The notes beneath the pieces were generated by a model, which was not told where the DNA came from, searched no databases, and saw only the letters and a list, made by a program, of their open reading frames with translations. From NCBI GenBank assembly GCA_021018815.1, contig JAITYX010000030.1:1999001-2063000 (forward strand): a stretch of DNA of 64,000 nucleotides. Direction: 5' to 3'. The position numbers and the translations under genes are program-made. This document shows positions 13,146-23,855 of the stretch, one piece after another (within the stretch, counting starts at the first letter, position 1; each line of letters starts with the position of its first letter). This DNA comes from Talinum fruticosum. Taxonomy: Eukaryota; Streptophyta; Magnoliopsida; Caryophyllales; Talinaceae.

Positions 13146-13620
13146 GGTCCCGGGTCCGCCTCGGGGTCGGCCTCGCGGGGGTGTGTCGAGGGGTCGGCCT
13201 CGCGGGGGTGTGTCGAGGGGTCGGCTCGCGGGGTGTGTCGAGGCCACAGGGGGTGTGCCGAGGGGTCGGCCTCGCGGGGTTGTGTCGAGGGTCGGCCGCA
13301 CGGGGGTGTGTTGAGGGGTCGGCCTCGCGGAGGTGTGTCGAGGGGTCGGCCTCGCGGAGGGGGTGCCGAGGGGTCGGTCTCACGGGGTGTGTTGGGGGTC
13401 GGTCGCGCGGGGGTGTGCCGAGGGGTCGGCCTCGCGAGGTTTTTGTCGAGGGGTCGGCCTCGCGGGGTGTGTCGAGGGGTCGGCCTCGCGGGGGTGTGTC
13501 GAGGGGTCGGCCTCGCGAGAGGTGTCGGTGAGGGGTCGCCGCGAGGGGTGCGCGTGAGGGGTCGCCGCGAAGGGTGCGCGTGAGGGGTCGGTGCGAGGGG
13601 TGTGGAAAGGTAGCGTACGT
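13146..13620. repeat. GC-rich 27-bp tandem array (minisatellite)
   Basis: Roughly sixteen imperfect units with consensus close to 'cctcgcgggggtgtgtcgaggggtcgg'. As 27 is a multiple of 3, several frames on both strands stay open and give 9-residue periodic peptides (Arg/Gly/Val-rich on plus, Arg/Pro/Thr/His-rich on minus). These are very likely by-products rather than proteins. The array is far more GC- and CpG-rich than the rest of the window. Confidence 0.92.
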
Positions 13621-13859
13621 ATTTGGGGTTGGAGTCGTAAACCCTCAAGATTGAAATTTGCGTTAACTTCTCAAAACGTTCCGCAACGAAGCACATGATT
13701 GCGGAGTTCGAACGTCTCTCGACGACAAGCATCGACTTAGCCTCCAGGAGCTAATAAGTCTCATTTCCACCTCCATAAGGGGACATCCTTCGAAGCGATA
13801 ACTTAGCCTCCGGGAGCTAAAAATCGTATGCCTAACTTCATAAAAGGAACACCTCTTAG

Positions 13860-14970
13860 AGGACACACAATCATGCACTTCTAAGCCAACGGGAGCTGGA
13901 AGGTTGCGTAAAGACCTATGTCCGCGTGGGCACTCACACTCCTAAGTTAAGGTTAGGGGTCGCGCTCTCCGTGGGATGTTCTCTAGCGAGAATCATGCAC
14001 TTCTAAGCCTACGGGAGCTGTAAGGTCGCGTAAAGACCCATGTCCACATGGGCACTCGCACTCCTAACTTAAGGTTAGGAGGTCGCGCTCTACGATCATG
14101 CACTTCTAAGCCCACGGGAGTTGGAAGGTCGTGCAAAGACCCATGTTTGCATGGGCACTTGCACTCCTAACTTCGGGTTAGGGGTCGCGTTTTCCGAGGG
14201 ATATACCCTCGCGAGATACTTACGTTCGTGCACTTTCAAGACAATGCTACCATGGGCAAATTCACTTTCTTCGAATCCGAGGCACATAGGGGCTAGGACG
14301 CCTCGAGGGCCCTAGAGGGATCACAAGAAAACTCATCCTCCTCGCAAGACTCCTTTTTAAGTAAAAAGTCAAATCAAATCATCATCACAAAAATCACAAG
14401 AATGGTAAAAACAAAACGAGTAAGGTCCGAAAGCTCGTCAAGCAACGACTTAGCCTCCAGGGGCTAACAAGTCGCATCTCTACCTTCATAAGGGGCTATC
14501 CTTTGGGGTTCAAAGTCAGTTTGCACTCAGCGACAACTTGGCCTCCGGGAGCCGAAAATCGCACTCTCGGCCCCATAGGGTGGTACTCTTCAAGAAGCTA
14601 TCTCTCAAGCACTTTCAAGCCTCCGGGAGCCGAAAGGTCGCGCAAAGACCCATTCCGTCATGGGCACTCACGCACTTTTGAACCTTCAAGAATCGAAAGG
14701 TCACGCAAAGACCCATTCCGTCATGGGCACTCGCACTCCTAACGAGAGGGTTGGGGGTCGCATTCTCCATGGGATGTTCCCTAGTGAGACTCACGCACTT
14801 TCGAACCTTCATGAATCGAAAGGTCGTGCAAAGACCCATTCCGTCATGGGCATTCGCACTCTTAACTTAAAGTTAAGAGGTCGCGTTCTCCGTGGGATGT
14901 TCCCTAGCGAGACATCCATACTCAAGCACTTTCAAGCCTCCGGGAGCTGAAAGGTCACTAAAATATTACT
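13860..14970. repeat. Degenerate tandem array, units of about 65-135 bp
   Basis: About eight copies of a module beginning 'gcactt(c/t)(t/c)aagcc..cgggagc(t/c)g.aaggtcg.g(t/c)aaagaccca' and often continuing 'tgggcactcgcactcctaacttaaggttaggggtcgcg'. Copies start near 13871, 13991, 14096, 14229, 14606, 14670, 14790 and 14921. The 'cctaacttaaggttagg' element is palindromic. No coding role is evident. Confidence 0.8.
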
Positions 14971-15354
14971 CTCTAAGCCCAAGGGGTGAAGAAAAATCAT
15001 TCTTCACAATAGAACGTCAACGACAAGACAGAAAGCGAAGAAAAGCAAAGTTAACAAAGCGAACTTCATTCATTCATTCATTACGACAAGAACGCGCAAC
15101 GCGCCATTACAAGAAAAGCAAAGCGTCTAAAACTTGAGATACTACGCCACGACGCTATGGCTATACTACTACGCTACGGTTACACTACTTAGACGGAATG
15201 AGGGCCCCGGCCACCACATCACTTCTCCTTCGGAAGGTTCCTATTTTTCTCCGCCGAAAGGTCCCCCTTCTTCTCCGTCGGAAGGTTTCTCTTCTTCTCC
15301 GCAGGGAGGCCACTCCCCTTTGCCTTGGGCAAGTCCTTACGTTCATCAAACGAG

Positions 15355-15729
15355 TGGGTCAAAGGGCCATCCACCGACCCGCCACTCTCCATTGGAAGAT
15401 TAGAAGACGAGCCAACACTCGAGCGGCCCCTTCACCCGCCGCATCGCTTGCTGAAAAGCTCGGGTTCGTTGCTTGAAGTTCGATGAAGAGATCATGGTCG
15501 CGCTCCACCCGGGCCTCAAGAGTCTCCCACTCGGGCGGATCGTGGCTTGAAACAATTTATCATACTCCTCACCGTCTTTTATCAACCTCGGCTTCCAAGC
15601 ATCATCGATGAGAAGCCGGTAGAACGTTTCCGCAACAAAGGATGGCCGGCGACGCTCCATCGTTGTTTGCTCGGCCTCGGCTCGGTTGAAGCGAGGGCAT
15701 AACTTTTCATATCCGATAGGAAGCTCACC
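15355..15729 (-). pseudogene. Antisense reading frame in the 3' part of the retrotransposon
   Basis: Read on the minus strand, opposite to gag, a frame without stops runs from about 15729 and gives 'ELPIGYEKLCPRFNRAEAE', 'RRPSFVAETFYRLLIDDAW' and 'KPRLIKDGEEYDKLFQA'. One base appears to be missing near 15555, and in the shifted frame it continues 'DPPEWETLEARVERDHDLFIELQA' split over adjacent codons, ending near 15361. The composition is protein-like rather than repetitive. Some Tat/Ogre elements are known to carry an extra antisense ORF between pol and the 3' LTR; this may be its remnant. No domain was recognised, and it could be chance. Confidence 0.45.
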
Positions 15730-15896
15730 TGGCAGTCATTGTCCCCAAAGCAAGAGAAGTGAGAAAAATGAAGAAGCGGAAGTTAGCTACCCTTCTTAAG
15801 ATTTCATCCCCTATTTATAAAGCTGGTGGTCATAATAAGGCATCTCGGAATGGGTTTCACATTCCACCTACCTACCTCGGGAGGCATGCGGGCGTA

Positions 15897-15911
15897 ACGT
15901 GAGGGGCTAAA
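15897..15911 (+). other. Polypurine tract
   Basis: 'acgtgaggggctaaa' abuts the TG of the 3' LTR. The purine-rich GAGGGG core fits a plus-strand primer site, although the C and T near its end make it imperfect. Confidence 0.55.
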
Positions 15912-16560
15912 TGATTCGGGTATTTCCTGGACAGTAGCAGACTCACCCGCCATGTCACTAGCCACCGGGCCTAATCGGTCGGATAAGGGAGGTATCGGCC
16001 CAAGCCAACCCTTAACGGGCCGGGTAAAGCCCAAAGCCCATTAGGGCTAGGGTTTCCTCCTAAACCATGGTAAAGTACCGTTTTACCCCTTTAAAATCCT
16101 CTATAAATACCCATCTTTTCTCAATCCCAAGGCGTGTTATGTTCATTTTGACAAGACATCTCATTTGGAGGATAATCACTTAAGTCTTCAAGCTCTCAAG
16201 CTCCTAAGCTCTCAACACTCATCCACATTCATAACGTTCATCAACGTTCATCGAGCACTCATCCCGAGAACTTCCATTTTTGGAAATCTTCTCGTCTCCC
16301 AAGGAGTCCCCCACGTACATCGAGGAAGATCTCCTCGATCCATTCGAACTTAGTTCATTACTAACTTGAGCGTCGGAGGGCGTTCCCGGGATCCACCACC
16401 CGGGGCTTCGCCTTTTGCGGAGTTCGAGCAGTCGTCACTCGAACTCGGATCGATCGTGCCACGTCCTCGGAACCGGAGCGGTAAATCCTTCCTCTCTCCG
16501 AATCATCAATCCACATCATCAACTCGGTTTTCTCCGGAAGCAGATTTACCACCGGATTCA
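15912..16560 (+). repeat. 3' LTR
   Basis: Begins TGATTCGGG and ends ...CCGGATTCA, giving TG...CA ends with a loose terminal inverted repeat. It is followed by TTGA, matching the 5' flank. Compared with the 5' LTR I count about six substitutions and eight single-base indels by eye, plus the extra terminal bases missing from the 5' LTR. TATAAATA lies at 16102-16109. Confidence 0.9.
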
Positions 16561-16585
16561 TTGATGCATTTGCTTGATTCATGTT

Positions 16586-16600
16586 TATCTTGTTATATTG
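16586..16600. repeat. 15-bp direct repeat of the 5' flank
   Basis: Exact copy of 8140-8154 (tatcttgttatattg). Removing the element and one TTGA would leave two such 15-mers about 46 bp apart in the empty site, so it may be an older short duplication rather than part of the insertion. Confidence 0.7.
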
Positions 16601-18929
16601 CATGTCAAGAGCATTCCTTCACCAAGTAAATTACTTCCTAACTCCAAAAATGTGGGTTGAAGATGAGAAATATTCATTTAATTATTTAAATATGGCCTTA
16701 AGGTTTGTTCGAAATAGTTGTTAAAATAAGTTGTTATTGTTAAAGTAAACTGGAATGAATTGAATTGAGTTAGATATAATTAGTCTGTTAAATTACATGT
16801 CACTTTTAGTGTGATGAGGCAAAATCAAGGTTAATTACTTGTCTAATATGCCTCCAGTTTCTCTCTTTGTCATTTTTTAGTATATAATTAATAAAAATAA
16901 AATTGATAAATTACTAATTAATATGTTCTTTAGCGGTAAGGAAAGAGTTGACATACTTGTAAGTTATAAGACTGTAATGAGAATCTAAGATAATTATAAA
17001 GTTATAAAAAGGTATAAAAAATTGTAAAAAATCAAAAAGAGTTACAAATTTATAAGATAAAATTAAAAAGAACATGGCCTTAATCTTTAAGTATACCGAC
17101 TTCTAGCTATATATTTGTTGACGTGGCTCACGGCAAGACATATTTTTAAAAGTATATGATATAAGAATTGATTGATAACTTAATTTCAACCAAATAAAGA
17201 AAATTAATGTAACCCTCAACGACCAAGCCCCTTTCAAATCAATTAGTAATTAATTATGATAATTAATGACCAAAGCCTTGTCTGGTGAGTAATTAAATTA
17301 TGTTGCAACGGCTAAAGATTATATATACTCCTTTTATTCCTAAAAAGTTTGTTAAATTTTTTTAAAAAACTTATAAAATAAGGAGATATTATTTATTACA
17401 CTACTCTTTTTAATGATGGGACGTTTTTGTACTTAAAAAAATGGAAAATATTTTTAGAACATTAATAAAAATAAATATTTAATCAACTTATTCGTAGGGT
17501 CATGAAAACATGTAGGTCTCAATGCAATTATAAATAAAGAAACCTAACTCCTCCAAACTGTGCAAATTTAACCATTCAAATTAAACCATGTGGTCAATAT
17601 ATTTATTGACTTCTATATAAAAATATATGTATTTATTATTTATTGTCATCACCACCAATGTTCATTTAAAATTTATTGATTTATTTACAAAATAATATAA
17701 ATTGTTATGAGCTTGATTGCCAATAATTCAACATGTGGAAGTAGGCTTTAATGTTCCCATCTCTTAGCCTATTTATTATCAATCTATAACCAAAATAAAA
17801 ATATATGTATTTATTATTTATTAATTGTTTGTACGTATTGAGAATAAATGCGCCTAAAGATTGGAGCACTAGGTGCCTATTTTTAAAAGTTTGAATTATT
17901 AACATTCAAATTTTTAAATTGGATGGTTCAGATTCAAAAACTCCTAAAATTAAATCAGAAAGTTTGAACAAGACTTAGATGTTAAGCCGCCAATAACTTT
18001 AACAAGATGTAAGATTGTCTCAAGATCTGTTGAAGCATATACTCGAGGGACGTGGGTGTAGGGCGGACGATTTCAAAGCAGACTTCATATTTTTCTATTT
18101 AGAAAACTCAAACTCAAAAGTTTTTTAAGGATAACAATACAAAAATCAGTTTAAGTAATTTATATCGGTAAAAATTGTAAATATATATTATAATGTGTTA
18201 AATAATCGTATTACATTTAATTATATTACAAGGTAACTTATTCTTTTGCACAAAAAGAGATTGATTGTTTAATAGTTTAGTCAAAGAAAAGTTGATGAGG
18301 ATTTTTCGATTCTTGTTGATTTGAAAGTTAATCGTTTGCTAATATCTTTAACCATGTCACTTAATCGCAATTCTCATAGGAAAAGATATAAAACACTAAA
18401 AACAGTATTACAAATGAAGGGCCAAACCAAACATTATAACATTATAAGTGTATGTATCCGACAATGAATTGTACATACCTTAGTGCATGACTAATTCGAA
18501 CATCAATCATACATATGAAAATATTTGCTCCGAATACATATATCAAAAGATAGTTGAATGAACGGAAAAATAAAAAAGATTTTATGAATCTAAAATAATA
18601 ATATGACGTCTAAAAATGTATATAAGAATTTATACGATTAATGGGGAGATTTCAAGTTGGAATCTAAAAGACCGACAGTTCTATTATAAACGCGATGCAG
18701 GCTTTCACTTCCAACATATCTTTAGAAGACTCAATTTATTTGGGTCATTATGACATATCTGCCCCTTCCCTTTTTAGTAATGAGCCCCATTGACTACGTA
18801 TCTTTGTGTGGACCGTCATAGCGTGTAGTTAGCTGGTGGCCTTATTAATTATGACAATCATTTTTATGTGAGATCGTATGAGCTTTTCTCCTCAAAATTC
18901 CTCATAGTAAAAGTTTCAAACTGATTACG
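16601..18929. other. AT-rich intergenic DNA
   Basis: No gene supported; open frames are short and AT-biased. A 'tactccttttattcc' start at 17326 resembles a Stowaway-type terminus, but no matching end was found. Confidence 0.55.
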
Positions 18930-19200
18930 AAAGATATCGGAATATTTTTTTCGTTTTAAAGTATTTGTCGCTTTAAGGTTACGAAAAATATTAAAAAATA
19001 TAAAATTTATGATAAAATTTATATTAAAAGATCTAGTTACCTTAAGATGTCATTAGAAATGAAGAAAATTAATGAAAATAGGAAGAAAAAAAATTAATAA
19101 GTACAAAATCAATAAATTAGTCATTAAAACATCGTTGAAATTGTGAAATGACAAATATTATAAAACGAAAAAAATTAGTTAAAATTAGTTAAAACTGTAG
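18930..19200. repeat. Degenerate Stowaway-like MITE remnant
   Basis: Contains 'tttttttcgttttaaagtatttgtcgcttt' at the left, 'gaaatgaagaaaattaatgaaaataggaag' in the middle and 'gacaaatattataaaacgaaaaaaattagtt' at the right, all recognisable parts (mostly reverse-complemented) of the MITE at 19401-19671. Clear termini are lost. Confidence 0.5.
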
Positions 19201-19400
19201 GTTGTTTGTCGCTCTTTCAATTACACTTAAATTACCGCATCAAATACCATTTCAAAAAGTAATTGATTGTATAACTATACGTCATTTGATTTAATTAATG
19301 TCGATACAAACGCATGAATTACTAGTGTAATAAATTCTATTATATATAGTTTTGTTTTTAAGGATTTCGTCATCCACCTTTCTTGAAATTTGTGGTAATA

Positions 19401-19671
19401 CTTCCTCCGTTTTGAAATATATGTTACTTTAGTTAACTTTTTTCGTTTCACAATATTTGTTACTTTATAATTTTAATGACATATTAATTACTAGTTTATC
19501 AATTTTGTCATTATTAATTGTCTTGTTTCTCTTCTTTTTCCGTTAATTTTCTTCATTTCCAATGAAATATAGGGACAAATTGGTCTTTTAACCTAAAATT
19601 TGTCATGAATTTTGTGTTTTTTGGTATTCCCGCATAAACTTAAAACGACATGTATTTTGAAAAGAATGGAG
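19401..19671. mobile_element. Stowaway-like MITE, 271 bp
   Basis: Begins 'cttcctccgttttgaaatatatgt' and ends 'acatgtattttgaaaagaatggag', an inverted terminal repeat, and is flanked by TA on both sides (19399-19400, 19672-19673). The CTCCCTCCGT-like end and TA target duplication fit Tc1/mariner-related Stowaway MITEs. It has no coding capacity. Related copies are at 28374, 38464 (nested) and 60618. Confidence 0.85.
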
Positions 19672-20125
19672 TATTATTTTTACCTCTCAAGTTTTTGTAT
19701 TATTATTTAATCACTTTGGACATGGTAGTAATTGTTATATAAATACAAATTTCAGTAATACTACTGGAGTGTGCTAAAATACCCCTTGTGAATTGTTCTT
19801 TCAGTAATGAATTTATTTTTTTAATTTTATTGCTCTCTCAATTGCCTTTATTTCATTTATTATCTGTCAGTGGGTGATTACATAAGATCTCTTTCGTGAA
19901 CCTTTATTTGGGTTTCTCGAGTCGTTCTCATTCTCTTTTCCTACCAGTTGTTTCTGTCCATAGTGGAGGTTGTAGCGATAGCTAAGGTATACCAGTCTAT
20001 GGGTATTGTTTGATTTTTGTTGAGTTTTATTTAAATTATAAATATGAAGTCAGTACTAAAAAAACAATTCACAATGAGGTATTTTTGGCACACTCCAATG
20101 ATAAACTGTCGAAATTTGTATCTAC

Positions 20126-20176
<51 letters not shown>
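20126..20176. repeat. (AAT)n microsatellite, about 17 units
   Basis: Uninterrupted ATA/AAT trinucleotide run of about 51 bp. Confidence 0.97.
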
Positions 20177-20759
20177 GGTCGAGGATGATAGATGATAATA
20201 TCCCTTTCCTTTTTTAAATAGCGACAATCATTGAATGCTAAAGTTGAACCCATGTCATGAACAATTTGAGCACCTGATTTCAAGACCAAACACGGTAGCG
20301 TATGTGTAGTAGTACATTCAATATGTCATGCTCAACTAACTCTTGGCTGGTCCATCAAAAAAACCAAAAAAAAAAAAAAAGTATTGGCTTGTATAATGTA
20401 GTTGTATAAGCCAAAAATATAAATATATTTTTATAAACATATTTACTCAAAGCGAAAAATATAAAAATATATTTATTTTTTTTGTGTGAAACAGGAGGCG
20501 GAATGATTAATTTAGTCCAATTTTACATTCAGGCTTCTAATAATACGTTCAAAAGTTTTATCAATTGAGTTAACCGACAACCATTGAGCAAAAGTATTGA
20601 AGCTATGACTAGCTACAATTGGACACCTCTGCCTATCTAGTTTTATAAGGTATTTCTTTTGACATTAACCATTTTATTAATTAATAACAAACCCTAGAAG
20701 GAAATTGAAGTTAACAAATGGAACCGAAACATTAGGAAATTTCTATACTACATCAAAAA

Positions 20760-20761
<2 letters not shown>

Positions 20762-20830
<69 letters not shown>
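20762..20830. repeat. (AT)n microsatellite, about 34 units
   Basis: Uninterrupted AT dinucleotide run of about 69 bp, some 340 bp beyond the stop codon of the RING gene. Confidence 0.97.
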
Positions 20831-20832
<2 letters not shown>

Positions 20833-21167
20833 CGAACTAACCTATGCATGCAACATGAAAATCTAAATGACGAAATAAGTTTGCATGGATATGCAACATT
20901 AGTCAGAATATTTTTCATGCGTGCAAATGACGAATTATATTATAGTACAACGTTATATGAAAAAGAAAAATTAAACTTAAAACTTAATTTAATTTTTAAA
21001 AGCTCTAACTTAACTAAATAACAAGTTAAAACGTCATCGACTCTTTTTTTTTAATTTTCCGAAAAGGAGGGAAAGGCGTGATATGTTACTATGTACAAAC
21101 TCATTTACACCTTTTTTGATTTTTTTTTTTTTAGGGAGGGGAGATACTAGAAATGCCAAAAAAGAAT

Positions 21168-21680
21168 TTACAAAAAGGCATTGATGGGAGAAAAATCCCT
21201 ACCAAATTCAGGAATAGTAGGAGGAACCCAACATTTCTCTATCTCATTGAAGACTTCCACCAAATCAGGGGGTACGAAGGGTGTTCTACACAATGGGCAA
21301 CTCCTCTGATCATGATCCATCCAACGGTCCACGCATACCCTGTGGAATACATGCCCGCAATTCGTCAGCCGTCTGATCTCCTCGTGATCGCAAAACTCGT
21401 ACAGGCATACCGTACACCTCTCCGGTGGGTCACGACCCGACCCAGACTCGGACTTCTCCTGTCTCACGAAGTCTCTGAATCTCATCACGGGCAGGACTTC
21501 CCTGATCAAGGACGCGGATATGGACCCAAACTCGGGCCCAGGGTCCGGCCATGAGACGCTGGGATGGAGGAAATGGGTCAGGCCGGTGAGGCGCGAGATG
21601 GTCAAGATGAAGGCCCGGATGAAGCCTAGAACGAAGAATGTGTTCATTAACACTTTGGAGAGCACAAATAAGAAGCCCAT
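21168..21680 (-). CDS. BRH1-like: RING-H2 E3 ubiquitin ligase, BRH1-like (170 aa, single exon)
   Basis: Likely an E3 ubiquitin ligase of the membrane-anchored BRH1/RHA type; Arabidopsis BRH1 is a brassinosteroid-responsive RING protein. The frame is intact from ATG 21680. Residues 1-38 begin MGF and form a hydrophobic segment (FFVLGFIRAFILTI), a probable membrane anchor. 'SLIREVLPVMRFRDF' (58-72) matches the conserved linker of the family. The RING-H2 finger has C89-x2-C92, C108-x-H110, H113-x2-C116 and C128-x2-C131, with W120 at the usual E2-contact position and 'RWMDHDQ..CPLCRTPFVPPDL' around it. The length and intronless form are typical. The C-terminal 25 residues after the finger are not family-conserved. 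A TATA box lies about 105 bp upstream. The exact orthology among BRH1 and its paralogues is not resolved. Confidence 0.92.
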   Translation of the reverse strand: MGFLFVLSKVLMNTFFVLGFIRAFILTISRLTGLTHFLHPSVSWPDPGPEFGSISASLIREVLPVMRFRDFVRQEKSESGSGRDPPERCTVCLYEFCDHEEIRRLTNCGHVFHRVCVDRWMDHDQRSCPLCRTPFVPPDLVEVFNEIEKCWVPPTIPEFGRDFSPINAFL

Positions 21681-21783
21681 TTCACATGCCCCTTAAAGAA
21701 AAAACCGAACCTGAAATTTAATGTAATTTAAGGACGATAACAGGGAAGGAGTTCTCAAAGGCGAAGAAGTTGGAAAGATTGGG

Positions 21784-21792
21784 TTATATATA
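21784..21792 (-). promoter_or_regulatory. TATA box of the RING-H2 gene
   Basis: Minus strand TATATATAA within 'cccctatatataaccc', about 104 bp upstream of the ATG. This places transcription start near 21755 with a leader of about 75 nt. Confidence 0.65.
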
Positions 21793-21799
21793 GGGGAGG

Positions 21800-23771
21800 A
21801 AGGGAGGATGGACATTTTTGGAATTTTTTTAAATTTTTATTCCTCAAGCTTTCTTTATGGAGGAAAAACAGTTTCGTGAGGGAAGTTGTTTAAACCTAAA
21901 CTGAAAAATTCAAGAAAACTTGAAAAGCAAGAATATTTTAATGAAGAAATAAAGCAAACATTAATTTTCTTGATTTAGAAGAAGTTTCCTCATCTAAATA
22001 TGGATATATTAACCCAAGGCTACTACTCAATTTTCTTGTGATTTTAAAGTTACCACTTGCGAGTCTAATTCTTTGGCCTTCGTGTATCTTTTTCCTCCTC
22101 TACTTTTGGTGCACTTTCTTTCTTACAAAAGAAATAAAGAAATCGAGAAATTTAAGATTACGGTATTGTACCGGCTGGAAGTAAACTAGTAAACTAGCTG
22201 GTTTGGATCAAACTATTTAATAATTATGTTGACTTTGTGTATATTTTGAAACAACTTGAATTTACTCAAAAATAATAAATAATGAGTCTTAAATTAAACA
22301 GTTAAGTAATTTCAACTTTGGGTTGAAATTATGGCGTAATAGTATGTCGAATTTGTATTATTATATCGAGTGATTTTCCTATCTATAAACTTATAACAAT
22401 GATTCATTGTGAGACATTTGATGTACTAGATCTTGTACATAGTATTGTCATCTCATAATGAATCTAAATTTGTGAACCATTGTTATACAAAATGTGTTAT
22501 TTTTAAATTCTTTTTCGAAAACATAATGTCAGTTTGCCTTTCTTCGAACTTTTAAGTCTTTTATCTCAATGACAAAGAGTTCTACAACATTCAATATACA
22601 TCTATCCAATAAGAACATATACGTTACATAATGTTGTAGTTATACGTAGAAAGTACATCGATAAAAACTTTCGTTGTTATTTTTAAAGATTCGAATTTAA
22701 AACTCAATTGAGTAAGTATCCCTTTCCCTATCTCTATCTATCTCAAATTAGCTAAGTACCTCAATTTAAATCACACATGTATATGCAAACCATGGTTTTT
22801 AGGTTGTTAGCAACCACCCTTGGAAATCAAAGTAGGTATTTAGAGGTAGGTGGAAAGAAACCTTGTGGAGAATGCACCCATCAGTCACGATCCCACTAGT
22901 AGCTACCATACTCGACCCTAAAATTTGGCAAACAATCAATGAGCAATGCAAAGTAAAGACCCTTTATAGGCAAATTCAATTATAATAAATTGATTGTTTG
23001 AGGGTAGCTTAGAGATAGAACGACTAATTTTTATAAGGAAGACGATTAGGGTTTGATTTTTTAAAAATTATATACGTGTGTTATAATTTATCCATCTAAA
23101 AAATAAAAAATTATAATAAAACGTAAAGGTTAATATAGATAGAATTTGAATTAATAACATTAATAAAAAACCCGATCTGAAAAATAAGTTGCCCTTCAAC
23201 TTTTAGTCAAAGCTAGAAACTACCCCTCAACTTTAAAATTGTAGTAAATACCTTCTTTGTTCAATTAGTTTATATAATTTATTTACATGTGTGTTAACAT
23301 GGCTTACCTAAAAAAAATCCAATGTCACCATATATGCAAATTGTCATATATGTATAGTTAGTTTTATACACCCGATAATACTTGTAATTATAAGATGATT
23401 AAAAAAATTAATTTAAAGTGAAAGTTAACAAATATTTACCTTCTTTTTAATAGAAAAAAATTACACATTTAAACGTTATTTTGCGTATTTTCTCGATGGT
23501 GATGATTGTGATATTACCTTCGACTCGATCGTGATCTTCTTAAGAAAAATCTCTTAACTAGTTGAATTTCATATAGTGTTGCTCTCGCCTTTGCCACACA
23601 AGTCGGCCAATAAGCACGCACATGCTTGACTCGCAACTACCACTACCTCTCTTTTATCATCTCAAGCCACCGCATCTATCCCAATCCAGCTAAAACATTC
23701 AAATAATTTGACACTTATTTCCCTTAAATAAAATTCAAGTAAGAATACTGTAAATAGAGAAAACATATATG
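21800..23771. other. Intergenic DNA
   Basis: AT-rich, with no gene supported. It holds the upstream region of the RING gene on the minus strand; a C/T-rich stretch occurs around 22080-22110. Confidence 0.5.
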
Positions 23772-23799
23772 CACTACTACAGGAAACACTTTTAACTAT
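23772..23799. repeat. Left terminal inverted repeat of the CACTA element
   Basis: CACTACTACAGGAAACACTTTTAACTAT; its reverse complement matches 27316-27343 with a few mismatches. Confidence 0.8.
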
Positions 23800-23855
23800 C
23801 TGTTAAAAACGACATATAACGACAGTTAACAGGCGTCGTTGTATGTACCACCTTT

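Larger units (their letters stand above)
8156..16560 (+). mobile_element. Ty3/Gypsy-type LTR retrotransposon, non-autonomous (Gag-protease only)
   Basis: Two near-identical direct repeats of about 625-650 bp (8156 and 15912 onward) flank an internal region with a primer-binding-like site, Gag, an aspartic protease and a purine-rich tract before the 3' LTR. No reverse transcriptase, RNase H or integrase motif was seen between the protease end (about 11.3 kb) and the 3' LTR. That 4.6 kb holds tandem arrays and an antisense reading frame instead. The layout resembles Tat/Ogre-lineage elements that have lost pol, or TR-GAG elements; lineage assignment is inference. Local GC is well above the flanks. 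The LTRs differ by only about six substitutions in 625 bp by eye, suggesting a recent insertion. The insertion lies near the 3' end of the F-box gene. Confidence 0.9.
19674..21100. other. Intergenic DNA downstream of the RING gene
   Basis: AT-rich with two microsatellites listed separately. No gene supported. Confidence 0.5.

Noticed and set aside
13146..13620. Regularly spaced repeats resembling a CRISPR array
   Set aside because: Units are head-to-tail without unique spacers, and the setting is a plant LTR retrotransposon.
12813..13732. Long overlapping open frames on both strands (up to 276 codons) with Arg/Pro/Thr or Arg/Gly/Val repeats
   Set aside because: They are produced by the 27-bp tandem array, whose period is divisible by three; no start context, domain or non-repetitive core supports a protein.
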